From Laccaria trichodermophora (lineage: Eukaryota > Basidiomycota > Agaricomycetes > Agaricales > Hydnangiaceae), in NCBI GenBank assembly GCA_018417955.1, contig JACTVC010000008.1, forward strand, positions 496,001 to 560,000: a stretch of 64,000 nt of DNA, written 5' to 3'. Both the position numbers and the translations under genes were made by a program. The notes beneath the pieces were generated by a model. The model was not told the DNA's origin. It worked only from the letters and a program-made list of their open reading frames with translations, and ran no database searches. Shown one piece after another: positions 1 to 12,289 of this stretch; position 1 is the first letter of the stretch; the number at the start of each line of letters is the position of its first letter.

Positions 1-1449
1 CATAGGACAAAGGCCTTGGAGCTGGCAGCAGTATGTGCCATGACATTATACTTGGAGCCTATCTAACATTCACCCACCATGAAATAGAGTACAAAGAGAC
101 TCTAGAGTAAACCACCCAATGCAGGGACAAGATTGCATTACTACCAAGGGTTTAGAAACAAGTAATGGATTTTATATGGAAAAACTCAGTCTTTTATCTT
201 GCGATAAAACTACCAAGACTTTTGAAGGATGAACTACATGTGGGCATTATGAAATAATGTTCTACTACTAGAAAGACTATACTATGAGAAGATAGTATAT
301 GTACAAAGACCAAGTGTGGCTTGCGGCCATGTAAAGAGTCAAGTATGGCAATTCCCGCATACACATCAAAGAGTGATGCGTCACAACGTCTAATACACAT
401 AAAGCACACACCTGGAGCTACATTATGTAATCCATCCTAGAGACATTTGAAAACATCTTCGGAGCGTCTTCCGACCTCCATAATGAACAGACAGAGCCAA
501 GACAAGGCATTTTAATTAAAAACCCGGAAATAATGGGAAACCAAAGGCTAATGGCAATGTGTATGCATGTGCATCAATGCATCAGGAAGCGTTAATCATT
601 ATTGATGCCAGCTGTCAAACCGGTACACCAGGCCATAGAAAAGAAACATGCGGAATCACGCCAAGCTAAGAATAGCACACTGGCTAAACTTCATGCATGC
701 ATCAAATATTGATGCGCTTGAAAATGAAAGAGGCAACATTACAAAACTGTAGTGTCCCATTAGAGAGAGACTACAAAATATACCATACGTTCAGTATAAG
801 CCATTTGTAATTCATGCCAATATAAAACCATAGAAAAACACATGTAAAAGCGTAGATAGGAGTTTTGGAGTATAAAAAGGGCACACTGGCAGGTCAAACG
901 GCAGGAAATCGTCCCCCGTTGACCAGCTAGTTGCACTCCAAGTAGAGACTTAGGAGGTGGACAGTTGTAATCAATTAAAGGAGTTTTCTTCATGGTCAGA
1001 AGAGTACAGTGTGAACGAAGCCAGCGTGCTTGGGAGTCAACTTACTTGGAGACTTGAATAAGAGGTTTTAAAACACAGTATCATTTAGACAAGACAGCTT
1101 ACTCGTACAATTTGTTTTGGAGTGTAGTGACATAATAAAAGCTCAAGGGAGTTATAAAAGTCCGATAAATTCGTGTTTCGTGTCAATTAAAGAAAACTGT
1201 GATCGAGAACTTTACATTTGAGAAACCAGGTTCCCTGAAAGATATACTTTGTTCTATTGAACTATTCTAATACCACACCCAATAATAAAACCCTGTTTTA
1301 TTACAAAAACTATTGAGACTTAACCTAAGAAGATAAAAGAGGTATTTCTTAATACCAAAGGCCCTCGAACTCTTGCACCAAGATTGTGATAGTGTGTGTG
1401 TGTGTGTGTGTGAGTGAGTGTTAGGTGTTAGGGTTTTCCCCCGACGCAC
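1..1449. other. No recognisable gene; GT microsatellite
   Basis: AT-rich sequence with only short chance reading frames. It holds a GT dinucleotide run at about 1389-1413 and clusters of GCATCAAT/ATTGATGC palindromes at about 560-720. The CxC6 gene that follows is similar to its family only from about 1515, so this stretch is either unrelated sequence or a decayed 5' part. Confidence 0.5.
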
Positions 1450-3019
1450 TTGAACCTTGTTTGCATGTTCCGCACTTTCACATTCATCCCCGTGCAAAGC
1501 ATATCAACGCAGTATTGGAATGATTGTGCTTCAGTTACTGATTCCAAAGTCAAAGTGACTCAGTGTCATGTTTGGCAGACATTTGTTCAGGAATCAATTA
1601 GAACAATTGCAAGTGTGAATAACTATAATTTAGAGTTGCCTGAAAACTTGAACATTGAAGAAGTTACTGAGCAGGCATTTAAGAAATTAGGAAATGGAGG
1701 GATAATAGAGCCAGGAAAAGAACATTCATGTTCTAAGTGCTGTCAACCATATAAAGCCACTGCAGATTTTATGGCCAATGAAGACCCTGCAGCAGTGATA
1801 GGAGCAGATGAAAATTCTACTGTACCTGTTTTAACAGGAGAATATGCAAATTTATCTGCACAAGAGACTACAAGAGAGAGACAAACAGCCCAATCAAGAG
1901 CAAACATTCTTAACCATGCTGATCCCAATGCTATGGATGTCAGTGATGATGATGCTGATTGTTCAATGATTGTAATGGATGGTGTTGTTATGGGCCCTCA
2001 GGTAATTAAACTTAATTGGCCTTCTAGAAACTGGATGCTAACTTTTTTAAAGCACTGTGCAGCAGAAGGATGCATTAAAGACTTACAAAATACAAGAGGA
2101 GGGGCATTTTGTGAAGAACATGAAAGACAATATGGGAATAAATGCTGTATCCATGACTGTCCTCAAGATGGAGTTGAGAATACACTGGCATGCCACTCTC
2201 ACCAAACAGAATGGAAGAAATACAAACTTGACCACAGTTGTTCAAGCTTGCTTGGAGTGAAAAGGATGTTACAAAGACCAGAAGAGAGAAATGCTTGGGA
2301 ACCTGGTCTCCGCAGAACTGTTCAGCCTCATGATGATGATGAGGATGTTACAATTCCATGACACAATTATTTTGGAGCAGCCAGATTCTATTGTGTTGAA
2401 ACAATTACAGCACCATGTGGTGTTGTAATTGCATGGGTTAAATTTGACAGATCTGAGTCTCCAACCAACATTCTTAATTGGTTAGAGAAGATATATCCTA
2501 CTGAGGAATCTCGACCACACTACATTTGCATTGATAAAGCTTGTCGAGTACTTGGAACAGCCATTGCAAATGGAAGCTGGGATAGATGGAAGAAAACCAC
2601 ACGTTTTATCAATACTTTCCATTCCTCCACTGATTCCTACTGGATTCTGCGGATTCCGGCGGATTCCAGGAATTCCAGTAGGAATCTGACCGGAATCCAC
2701 AGGAATCCAACTGGAATAGACAGAAAATCTCATTATTTAGGTTATATTTCACTCTTCTATTTCAGACATACGTTTTGGAACAGGGGAATTGATGAAAATA
2801 CACTTTAAATGTGACTTAATGTGCACTTATCAAGACCTCCTGAATTACTTATGCAATGTAGTCAACCAATCTATTATTCTATTCTATGTTGATAACTTAA
2901 TCCTAAGAATTTCTTATCACACTTAGATTTGAACAGAGAAAATTGTAGTATATTATATTCATTAGAACTACATAAATCTATTCTACAACATTGAGTGTTA
3001 AAGAACTACATACTCTACT

Positions 3020-3240
3020 ACATGAGGGGGGGGGGAGAGAGTGGTGGAGAGGAGAGATGGAGGGGGGATGGAGGGGAGGGAGTGATGAAGGGGGGAGGGA
3101 GCAATGGAGGGGGAGGGAGGGGAGGGAGTGAAGGGGAGGGATGGAGAGAGGGGAGAGGGGGGAGGGATGGAGAGAGGGAACAGGGGGGAGGGAAAAGGAA
3201 GGGGAGAGGGCAAAGGAAGAGGGAGGGATAGGGAAGAGGG
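3020..3240 (+). repeat. Purine-only GGGGA/GGGA tract
   Basis: About 220 nt are almost pure G and A on this strand. The same pyrimidine/purine block occurs reversed at about 12290-12500 and 56270-56610, so it is a fixed part of the element family. Long homopurine-homopyrimidine mirror-like tracts can form triplex DNA; this is a general property, not shown here. Confidence 0.85.
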
Positions 3241-3542
3241 TGGGCCGTTGTCGTCCGTTGACGTGCTCGTCGTCCGCTAACGTGCTCGTTGTCTGTTGAC
3301 GTTGTTGTCGTCCATTGACATGGGCGTCCGTTGACGCGGTCGTCGTCCGTTGACGTGGTGGTGGTGTCGTCGTGGGCGTGTCGTTTGTTGGCGTGGCCCT
3401 CCGTTGACGTGGTCGTGGTGGTCGTGCGTTGACGTGGTTGTCCCTCGTCGTGTGCCTGGTGTTAGCAAGCTGGGTGGGACGAGCTTGGGACGGGGGTTGC
3501 TCACCTAGGACGATGAACGACGACTTGCGTCATTCGTCGTTT

Positions 3543-3571
3543 GGTTGCCACGTCGCTGATAGCGACGTGGC
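3543..3571. repeat. Palindrome TTGCCACGTCGCT...AGCGACGTGGCAA
   Basis: Perfect inverted repeat arms TTGCCACGTCGCT and AGCGACGTGGCAA around a 3-nt loop inside the purine-tract element. Related GTCGCTGA sequences recur at about 33437-33460 and 33729-33755, suggesting a decayed relative of the element there. Confidence 0.7.
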
Positions 3572-4799
3572 AACGTGTTGCCGCACTCGTTTACTGGGGC
3601 TGGTGACGTGGCGTTGGGGCGTCGTTTCCCACGTTGTGGCTGTGACGTTGTGTTAGAGGGTGGGGGTCGTGGTGAGAACAACGATGGACGTCGTCGTTCT
3701 CGTCGTCTTGTTGCCACGTCACAATGTGTCGTCGTCGTTTACTGGTGATGTGGGCGTTGAGGCGTGGTGGTCGATCGGTGGCTGGTGTGCATGGTGGTGG
3801 CCGTTGGTGACGTGGTCATGTCGCAAGGTTGGTGGGCGTCGTGGACGATGGTGGTGGTGGTTGAGAGAGAGGGTTGTTTGTTCTTGATGCCCAAATCAAG
3901 CGTCGGCTCAGGAATTCCGTTCCGTGTCGTTCCAGGAGCATTCCTTCCAGGTGATTCCTGGAACGATTTCGGCGGAATTTGAATTCCATCAAAATTCCGC
4001 CGGAATGGTTTGATCAATTTGGCAGGGCCCTCTGCCAAATTTGATTCCTCTGGAATTCCAGGAATTCCGCGGATTCCGCCGGATTCCAGCAGGAATCAGT
4101 GGAGGACAATAAAGACCTCCGTTTTATTGTTGACTCTTATCATTATATTAATCATCGTACATTGGATTACTTGTGGCGCAAATGGTGTAATCCTGGTCCA
4201 TTAAATGGTTCTGCTCCAAATCTGGTTAAAGTTGCTCATGATAAAAATGGAAGACCATATCTTCAATGGGCATTTAATACACAGGTATATTATGCATTTT
4301 CATTCAGTTTGATCTGATTTGACTGACTCAATTATAGGCATGTGAACAATTAAATTCTTGGCTTGGAGGATTTGAGTCCATTCTCAAATGAATGAAAACT
4401 GGAAATTTTGATTGGTTCTTGCATACCATGCTTTTTTATCACACTCAGCATGTTATTCAAAAGCAAGGACAGAAGGAAGAGCCTCACCAAATAATTGAAA
4501 TCAATGATGATGAAGATGATGACAGTGGAGAAGCTATTATAGAGAGACATTGGAATGTGGAAGATGATGACTAAAGTGGTATATTATGTTTTTTCAAAAC
4601 TTTGTTGATCAATAAGAATATTTTTTACAACATTTCCTTGAGACAGTCTAAAATGAGTGCAGTCCATCTATCATCCAGCTGGATGATCCAGAAATATAGA
4701 CATTTGGTTGTATTACAGTTGGACTCCATTTGGACTCCAGAAATCCATCTGGAGTCTGCCGGAGTCCAACTGGAGTCCAACTGGATGATGTGGAGGAGT

Positions 4800-6480
4800 G
4801 TAAAGTACATGTTCCATGCATTTCGCCTTTTTTCAGAACATTTACATGGACATCCAGGGTGCCATTCAGATGTCCTGAATCAATGTTCATGTGCTTTTTG
4901 CATGTCTCGTGTATATTCCAATTAACAGATGTCCCATATATATTCCAATTCATGTTCTGGGACATCCAAGGTGCTTTTTGGATGTCCTGTATATGGTCCA
5001 ATTAATGTTCCAGGCATTTCGCATTTTTTTCGGGACATTTATCCAGACATCCAGTATGTTTTTCAGATGTCCCATATGTATTCTAATTATTGTTCCAGGA
5101 ATTTTGCATTTTTCCGGAACATTCATATGGACATCCAGGGTGCTTTTCAGATGTCCTGAATCAATGACCATGTGCTTTCTGGATGTCCTGGATATATTCT
5201 AATTAACATTCGGGCATTTCGCATTTTTTTCGGAACATTTATGCAGACATCCAGGATGTTTTTCGGATGTCCTGGGTGTATTCTAATTAATGTTCCGGGC
5301 ATTTCGCAGTTTTCTGGAACATATATATGGACATCCAGGGTGCTTTTCAGATGTCCTGAATGAATGAATGTGTGCTTTCTGGATGTCCTGCATATATTCC
5401 AATAAACATTCCGGGCATTTCGCATTTTTTTCGGGACATTTATGCAGACATCCAGGATGTTTCTCAAATGTCCCATTTGGCATTTCGCATTTTTCCGGAA
5501 CATTTTTGTGGACATTCAGGGTGCCTTTCAGATGTCCTGAATCAATGTTCATGCGCTTTCTGGATGTACCGTATATATTCCAATTAATGTTCCGGGCATT
5601 TCGCATTTTTTTCGGAGCATTTATGCAGACATCCAGGATGTTTTTTGGATGTCCCATGTGTATTCTAATTAATGTTCCGGGCATTTCGCATTTTTCCGGA
5701 ACATTTATGTGGACATTCAGGGTGCTTTTCGGATGTCCTGAATCAATGTTTGTGCACTTTCTGGATGTCCTGCATATATTCCAATAAACATTCCGGGCAT
5801 TTCGCATTTTTTTCGGGACATTTATGCGGGCATCCAGGATGTTTTTTGGAGTGGAACTTTCAGGTTGAGCAGAACTTTCAGTTTACAGAACATCTGAAAA
5901 GGACTCTGGATGTCTGCATAAATGTTCTGAAAAAAATGCGAAATGCCCAGAACATTAATTGGGGACATCCAAAAGACATCCTGGATGTCCACATAAATGT
6001 TCTGGGATAATGCGAAATGCCTGGTACATTAATTGGAATACACACTGGACATCCAAAAAAAACACCCTGGATGTCTGCATAAATGTCCTGAATAAATACA
6101 CAGGACATCCAAAACGCACCCTGTATGTCCCGGAATATTAATTGGAATATATGCGGGACATCCAGAAAGTGCACGAACATTGATTCAGGACATCCGAAAA
6201 GCACCCTGAATGTCCACATAAATGTTCCGGAAAAATGCGAAATGCCTGGGACATTAATTAGAATACACAGGACATCCAAAAAACAACCTGGATGTCCGCA
6301 TAAATGTTCCGAAAAAAAATGCGAAATGCCCGGAACATTAATTGGAATATATGCGGGACATCCAGAAAGTGCACAAACATTGATTCAGGACATCCAAAAA
6401 GCACCATGAGTGTCCACATAGATGTTCCGGAAAAATGCGAAATGCCTGGAACATTAATTAGAATACACATGGGACATCTT
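4800..6480. repeat. Foldback array of hairpin-containing tandem repeats
   Basis: From about 4800 to 5850 a repeat recurs head to tail, recognisable by GGGCATTTCGCATTTTT and by a self-complementary GGACATC...GATGTCC hairpin. Distances between successive GCATTTCGCA motifs alternate between about 89 and 112 nt, giving a higher-order period near 200 nt. From about 5880 to 6470 the same unit runs in the opposite direction, so the two halves form a long inverted repeat. The inverted half is bounded by inverted GAACTTTCAG motifs near 5853 and 6535, so it may be a nested insertion. The reading frames across both halves are by-products of the repeat. Confidence 0.75.
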
Positions 6481-6540
6481 CTGCTGAACCTGAAAGTTCT
6501 GCTCAACCCAAAAGTTCTGCTCAACCCCTGAAAGTTCCAA

Positions 6541-6877
6541 CCTGCCACAAGTTCCGAATCACTGCAAGTTTCACTAAAATACTGGGGGTCTGGTGCAAAA
6601 AAACTGGGTAAAATTCTTCAACTTCCCAACACTTTGGGCCCATCATACAGCCATTGGGACTCTCGATATTGGGCCCAACAACTATCCTTAGGCTAAGTTA
6701 ACCCACTCAAATGACCATAACTGGGCCAAATGCCTATTTGGCAGGATTTGGTTTGGCCTGACATTTGGGCCCAACATTCACCCTTAGGTATTCTTAAGGA
6801 ACTGGGCCCACCCATGGCCCCATAGTGACGTCCAGAGCATTGGGCCCATTTGGGTAGCCCTATGACCCATAGGACAA
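6541..6877. other. Intergenic stretch with repeated TGGGCCC motifs
   Basis: The palindromic GGGCCC hexamer, mostly as TGGGCCC, recurs at least six times in about 200 nt, spaced irregularly. No gene is recognised. It lies directly 5' of the truncated chromovirus pol remnant. Confidence 0.5.
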
Positions 6878-9016
6878 TTGTCCATGTTGTACTTTTATGG
6901 TTCCATAGTGCAGCTACTGAATGCCCTGCACGTGGAGCGAGTAATTGGCTACTGGTCCAGAACCTTCAAGGGTGCAGAGACTCAATACTCGACAACCGAG
7001 AGAGAGGCTTTAGCGGCTAAAGAGGGGCTGGTTAAATTTCAACCCTACATAGAAGGAGAAAAGGTCTTACTCGTCACAGATCATTCGGCTCTGCAATGGG
7101 TGCGCACATACGAAAACTCCAATCGTCAATTAGCCACTTGGGGGGGCAGTTTTCTCTGCTTATGTGCCTGGATTAGAAATCATACACAGAGCAGGGAGGG
7201 TACACTCCAACATGGATCTGCTGTCACACTTACCTTGAGCAGCACCTGACCACGTCTCCCCTCAAGCTGATCCAGGACCAAGCATAGTGACGGACTTCTC
7301 TCTGGCTGAAGAGCAAGAGCGCGCACTCAACCCAACTTTTAGTAGGGAAACTTTCGTAGCTTGGACCATAACAGAGTGTCTGGAAGGCCCAACATCATCT
7401 TGTTTTACAGAGTTGCAACAGAACAGAAAATGACAACTTGGATACTCTACCGGTCGCCGAAGAATACTGGGAGGCCTCTAACTCTGAACCTAACCTTCAT
7501 GTAGAAATGGACGTGAATTTCATCAAAGAATGGGTTGAAGAATACCAAACGGACCAGTCATTTCGTTCAATTTGGAACAACGAGAAAAGAGAAATCAAGA
7601 ATTGGAAACGCGATGGTCGGTTTTTGAAAGACCAAAGGGGACTGCTGTTCTTCGGATGAAGACTACCAACCTAGGCTGTGTGTTCCCAGGGCAAAGCGAA
7701 ACCTAATTCTCAGAGAAGCACACGAAAACCCTCTTGAGTCAGCACATGCAGGACCAGAACGCCTATGGCAGACGCTAAGCCAGAGATTTTATTGGAAGAG
7801 AATGAAAGCAGACATACTAGAGTACTGCAAGTCATGCGATCCATGCCAGAAAACCAAGTTTGGCAATTTCAACAAGCATGATTTCCTCATCCCCAACCCT
7901 ATACCGTCACAACCGTACCAATCGATCTCAATGGACTTCATCGTGAATCTGCCTTGGTCTAATGATTTCAATGCTATCTTTGTCATAGTGGATAGACTCA
8001 CCAAACAGGGAACTTTCATTCCATGTACTACAGGTCTCACTGCTGAGGAGTTCACGGAATTGTTTGTCAAACATATCGTGTGTAGATTTGGAATCCCTGA
8101 TAGTATCGTCACAGACTGCAATCCCCGATGGACTTCGGATTTTTGGAAGGGAGTAGCTCGGTTCCTCAAAACAAAAATGGCCCTATCATCAGCACATCAT
8201 CCTCAGCACGATGGTCAAACAGAAATACTCAATCATCACCTAATGACCATGCTAAGAGCTTACATATCAGACGATCTTGCAGACTGGTCCACTTGGTTGC
8301 ACATCCTCGAATTTGCGTACAACAATTCCATTCACAGATCGACAGGCACTTCTCCCAACTTTCTAGTGTACAGTTTCCAACCTAAATCACCCCTGGACTT
8401 CCTGTTACCAAAGGATAGTCCAAGAGTTAAAGCTGCTACTTACTCACTGGGCCCAGAAGTTCAGAATTTCTTGGACATGCTAGGCATGCACAGGGATAGT
8501 GCAAGATGAGCTATAGCAAAGGTGCAGGATGAGCAAGCAATGCAATATAACAAAGGCTGTAAACCTGTACCAGACTTCAAGAAAGGAGACAGAGTTCTTG
8601 TAAATCCGCACTCTCTTGACTGGGTCGACGTGAAAGGAAACAGAACTAAATTGAAACAACAATGGATAGACCCATTCGAAATTACACAAAGAATTAATCC
8701 GAAAGTTTTCCACCTACGCATGAGCAACAAATACCCAGGCTTTCCAGTCTTTAACATCGAGCATCTGAAGAAATATGAGGAGTCAGGACCAGAATGGGGC
8801 AAACGTACCCAAATGCCTGAATCACGCAGAACACAAACCAAATCCGAGGAATTCGAAGTTGAAGCGATTATAGGACATCGCCGCAAATGAAAAGCACTCC
8901 AGTTCCTGGTGCGTTGGTCAGGCTATGGCCCACAGTTCAACACTTGGGAGCCACAGAGAAGCCTACAGAACACCTCTATTGTACTGAATGAGTACAAGAA
9001 GAAGCACAATTTGTGA
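6878..9016 (+). pseudogene. Chromovirus (Ty3/gypsy) pol remnant: RNase H, integrase, chromodomain
   Basis: This is the 3' part of a Ty3/gypsy polyprotein. Visible in order: RNase H (WSRTFKGAETQYSTTEREALA and TDHSALQWVRT, 6940-7115), a frame change at a G-run near 7141, the zinc-binding region of integrase (CKSCDPCQKTK, about 7830), and an integrase core with SMDFIV, VTDCNPRW and HDGQTE supplying the DDE residues (7930-8230). After a TGA at 8507 come a C-terminal integrase region and a chromodomain-like end (FLVRWSGYGPQFNTWEP, 8903-8956). Further in-frame TGA codons are at 7236 and 8888. Gag, protease and reverse transcriptase are missing, so the copy is 5' truncated and dead. The chromodomain places it among chromoviruses such as mushroom MarY1-like elements (inference). 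Confidence 0.85.
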
Positions 9017-9262
9017 ATAAGCACCAAGCTCACAGCCATTGCACAGCTATAGTGGAACATTATGCCCCAATTCTCATTATCTAATCGTTCTCATAGATAT
9101 TTATTAGTCAGCAGGCCCAGATCTCTTTTCATCTTTCATCTATTCCCTTTCTTCTTTATTATCACTCCACAGTCGGGCTACACGAGAGTGCCGGATTTCC
9201 CGCTCTAGCTGCTAGGCTTGTTACTCAAGTCTTTTACGGATTTCCGTTTCAGACTGCGAGTT
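9017..9262. other. Spacer between pol and the downstream frame of the chromovirus
   Basis: Pyrimidine-rich linker without a coding frame of note. It may carry a splice or reinitiation signal for the next frame; nothing specific is visible. Confidence 0.4.
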
Positions 9263-11752
9263 ATGGATTTTCTTCCTTTGGACAATACTGGCCTCGTACC
9301 TCAAGTCGATTTCAGATCGATTGGGGATGATCTCTGGGTAGGTCTTAACGCCTCCTGCAACAAAATCCCCTTGGAAGCCCCTGCTTATTTCGATTACCAA
9401 AGCAATCAGCGGTTAGCAGACGAATTCAGGGATAAGGGACCAACAGGCCTTAATTTGGAGATGGAGTGGGCTCTGGATGCAGATTGGTATGACCCTGAAG
9501 CCAGCTGGTGCCCCTTCCTACCATTGCCCTCTGGAATGTCAAGGGAGTGGTACTACCAGATGGATCAGGGCACGCCGTCTGACCCAAAGTCAGTTTCGCC
9601 TCAGTACGCCATTTTTCCACCGCTACTAGTGGAGATGGAGACCGATCTTCGACGATTCGAGTCTTATGTGGTAGCCATAGCTCAGTCATCCGTTTTCCCA
9701 GCTAGAGTGGCAAGGCCAGGCCTTTACGACTTCTCACAGCTGAAGGGGCCTTTTGACTCCATTTGATCACTTGAAAACTTCAGAGCAAACGTGAAAAGGC
9801 AAGTGTTGGACTACCTCAGCTTCCTGGCTTGGTGGACGCTCTCTACTTCTGAATGGGACGTCCACCTCTCATGTGACACGGTCGACAGCATCATGGACCT
9901 TAACTTGGACGACCGTCCCAAGCGAGGTGTGCTCCTCGACTTGGACAGAGATTGGAAGCAGATGAGTATTCCACATTTGCTTCGTCGCTGCATTCCTGTC
10001 TTCTACAGGTGGAATGAAGTCATACAATCCAACAACCACTTCCTCTCCTTATCCCCCAATATCCTCCAGGTCTTTGACGAACACAGGAAGGCAATGCCAG
10101 GTGGTAGAGTATTTGCTATCGACATGCCAGAATCCGCGAAGGAGTTCGAGATTATGAAGGATTATGACGAGTTCTTCCAACATCAAGTTTTCCACAACAA
10201 ACCTTCGCCAGACCTCGAGTTTCAGACGGATTGGCACTATGCAGTAGTGGATTTTCAGGGATGGATGTACCAGCCCATCGATTTGGAGACGGCCAGGGAG
10301 TTCGCAAAGCGGTTCGGCTCACATGTCGTTAGACGTGAAAATAGGATGTCCATGATCTTCCAGTGATGGGAAGCATTCCAGTACAACGACGCAATCACAG
10401 AACCCGCAGGCCTTGCAGAGTGGCACATTGGTGGGGACCTCATGCAGGGGAACATCGAAATCCGCGAGATACACAAATCCTTCTTCGTGCCAGTTCAGAA
10501 CCAGAAATTCGATATGAACAGATTCCCTGACTATGGCCCCTCCCCCGGAAACAACCTCTTATGCCCAGCTAGACCTCAGAGCTGGGTGGAAGCAATGTCA
10601 TCTGCAGGCCGAACTTCCAGCAGAAGCAGTTCCTCTGGCCCCAGTCATCATCAATCTTCCACAAAGAATTCGAACAGATCCAGTCCATACCCTAGGCCCC
10701 ACTCATCCTATCCTTCAGCCAGAGCTACCTACCAACAACGTAAGGAGTCATCACCTGAGACTACCAAGGAGCAGTTCCTCCGTCGTCTTCATGTCCAGGG
10801 AACCGTAATCGTCAGAACTGCATCCTTGTGGTTATCCCCAGTTGAAGCAGACTGGAATCCCTTGTTCCTGGAGGAAGGCATGCTCCTATTCCCTGACAAC
10901 AGGATGCAGATCAGGCTCAGGTACTGGACTCTATGCGGATCGCCCACAATCTGTATGCGTCAAGTGTTAGACTTCACAATAAGTCAAGGCATGAAGTTCT
11001 TGGTTGCGATCCCCTTCGACGCCCTCCCACATTTCCATCAACTTGAGAAACCGGGCATGTCGAGCCTCACCAAACGGACGTACGACACTGGATTCCAAGA
11101 AAGCCCCTTGACGTATAGCAAAGGGGGTTCAGCTTTTATGGATCAGTACCTTGGGAAGCTAGCAGACATCCTACACCGACCACATGCAAGAGCAGTAATC
11201 GCAATGGGCGGCCCAACAAGCTGGATTGCACGCTTCTACAGCAGGAGTCACTTGGTAGAAGAGTACATGAGCGGACCTTCAAGTCAGGTCACGGTCCACC
11301 ACAGAGGCGGAGTGACAGTCACTCCTTTCTTGGACATGCCTGTTTTTCACGATCAGTTGTCCAAGCAGGAAATTGAGCTCATACACGGCTACATTCCCCT
11401 GGGAAGCCCTAACGAGGACCGATGGGCATTCCCAATGAGTGAACTCTTAGAGGAATTCTCTAACCACTGGCAAGGCGAATGGAACCAAGGATGTGAGCTG
11501 ATCATGAGCAACATAGCTCATGCTCTGGAATCAGGTGCTTTGACACCTCTTACTTGACGTGAATGGAGAGAATACCTGAGGAACAATAACAGAGGTGAAC
11601 ACGCTCCAGCTCCTGGCTTGATACCCAAAGATTCTGACTTCGCATTCGTCGAGAACACCATCGATAGCTCCTACCCTGTACGTTGGCACAGTCGTCGCAT
11701 CAGAGACATCTTCCTGCCTGAAGACTTTGAGGTTACATCAAGTGGAAACTAG
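9263..11752 (+). pseudogene. Extra 829-codon reading frame of the chromovirus, env position, unknown function
   Basis: One continuous frame runs from ATG 9263 (MDFLPLDNTG) to TAG 11750, interrupted only by TGA at 9764, 10364 and 11555. It ends 8 nt before the 3' LTR, so it belongs to the element. The product is rich in aromatic residues (LWVGLNASCN, WYDPEASWCPFLPLP, WHYAVVDFQGWMYQP), has a Ser-rich linker at about residues 445-495 and a second folded part after it. I see no signal peptide, membrane segment or fusion-peptide features, so it does not look like an envelope glycoprotein. Similar frames accompany mushroom gypsy elements as far as I recall; the function is unknown. All three interruptions are readable as CGA-to-TGA changes. 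Confidence 0.65.
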
Positions 11753-11760
11753 GGGGGCTT

Positions 11761-12280
11761 TGTAACGGAGGATTCAACTCCTCCATGTCCATGCATTTCA
11801 TTTCTTTCATTACCTTTATATACTTTCCACTGATCAACCTTTTTCTTGGAAATCATAGTAACAAGTCATGTTAGATCACGTGCTTCTCAGTTTAGTACAC
11901 ATTGTTACCACATGCAATGCATCGATTCTTTACTCTCACCACCACTGCATTTTGCACACTTGAAGCAATGTTCTATCGTGCTTCCCACCTCAGAAAGTAA
12001 GTGGTGTAGTTTAGTATCCCTTGGTAACGCCTTCTATAATATAGAAAGCATCAGACTAGTTCAATTCTATGTTACACATCAGCGTCCAATATCCAGCCTT
12101 CCATGGATTTCCTGGAAAGTAGAAGAGGTTGTAGCTTCGGATTTCCAGAGCTCTCACAACCTCCTCTTGGATACGCCTGTGACCGTCTTCCGATAAGAGG
12201 GTCACCTCACCTTTTAAATCTATCTCTCTTGATGTTCATCAGGGCCACGCATTGTTAGTAAGTTACTACGATAACTCACA
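11761..12280 (+). mobile_element. 3' LTR of the chromovirus remnant
   Basis: It starts with TGTAACGG directly after the polypurine tract AGGGGGGCTT and probably ends with ATAACTCACA at 12280. A TATA-like box (TTATATAC) lies at about 11816. No 5' LTR is in the window, so the right boundary rests only on the TG...CA rule and is approximate. Confidence 0.6.
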
Positions 12281-12289
12281 GAACACCTG

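Larger units (their letters stand above)
2602..4127. mobile_element. 1.5-kb terminal-inverted-repeat element inserted in the CxC6 gene (family copy 1)
   Basis: The element proper is 2610-4119, flanked by the 8-bp direct repeat CGTTTTAT (2602-2609 and 4120-4127), and it splits a codon-level continuous gene. The ends share an inverted core TCCTCCACTGATTCCT followed by clusters of GGAATTCC/GGATTCC motifs. Inside, in order: an AT-rich segment, a purine tract (3020-3240), a GTTGACG-rich minisatellite (3240-3440), GTCGT-rich sequence with a palindrome, then the right-hand GGAATTCC cluster. There is no transposase frame, so it is non-autonomous. An 8-bp duplication fits hAT-type transposition, but the superfamily is inferred. 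Confidence 0.75.
1513..4574 (+). pseudogene. CxC6-type cysteine-cluster protein gene (KDZ-transposon associated), interrupted
   Basis: The product resembles the CxC5/CxC6 cysteine-cluster proteins that Pfam describes as associated with KDZ (Kyakuja-Dileera-Zisupton) transposases in mushrooms; its molecular job is unknown. What is visible: a start around YWNDCASV, a short Cys pair (CSKC), an intron at 2002-2052, then a zinc-binding cluster with C-x4-C, C-x2-H, C-x3-C and C-x2-H spacing (about 2053-2220), then the conserved HNYFGAARFYCVE and ICIDKAC blocks. The gene stops being readable at 2609 and resumes at 4120 (RFIVDSYHYINHRT), with a further intron at 4285-4337 and an acidic tail. The 1.5-kb gap is a transposon insertion. 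In-frame TGA stops lie at 2359 and 4389, both where I recall arginine in relatives. No CxC5-like N-terminal part is seen, so the gene is 5' truncated. Not functional as it stands. Confidence 0.8.

Noticed and set aside
1425..1440. Telomere-like TTAGGG near the GT repeat
   Set aside because: Only one copy of the hexamer is present, so there is no telomeric array.
2995..3231. Gly/Arg-rich and Pro/Ser-rich frames on the purine tract, also 12252-12518 and 56206-56619
   Set aside because: Low-complexity purine or pyrimidine tracts produce such frames by composition.
4602..6548. Overlapping frames with repeated HPGCFSDV / SGHLKST-like peptides
   Set aside because: They are translations of the foldback repeat in several frames and both orientations.
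9263..11752. Envelope glycoprotein gene
   Set aside because: The position fits, but there is no signal peptide, membrane segment or cleavage site.
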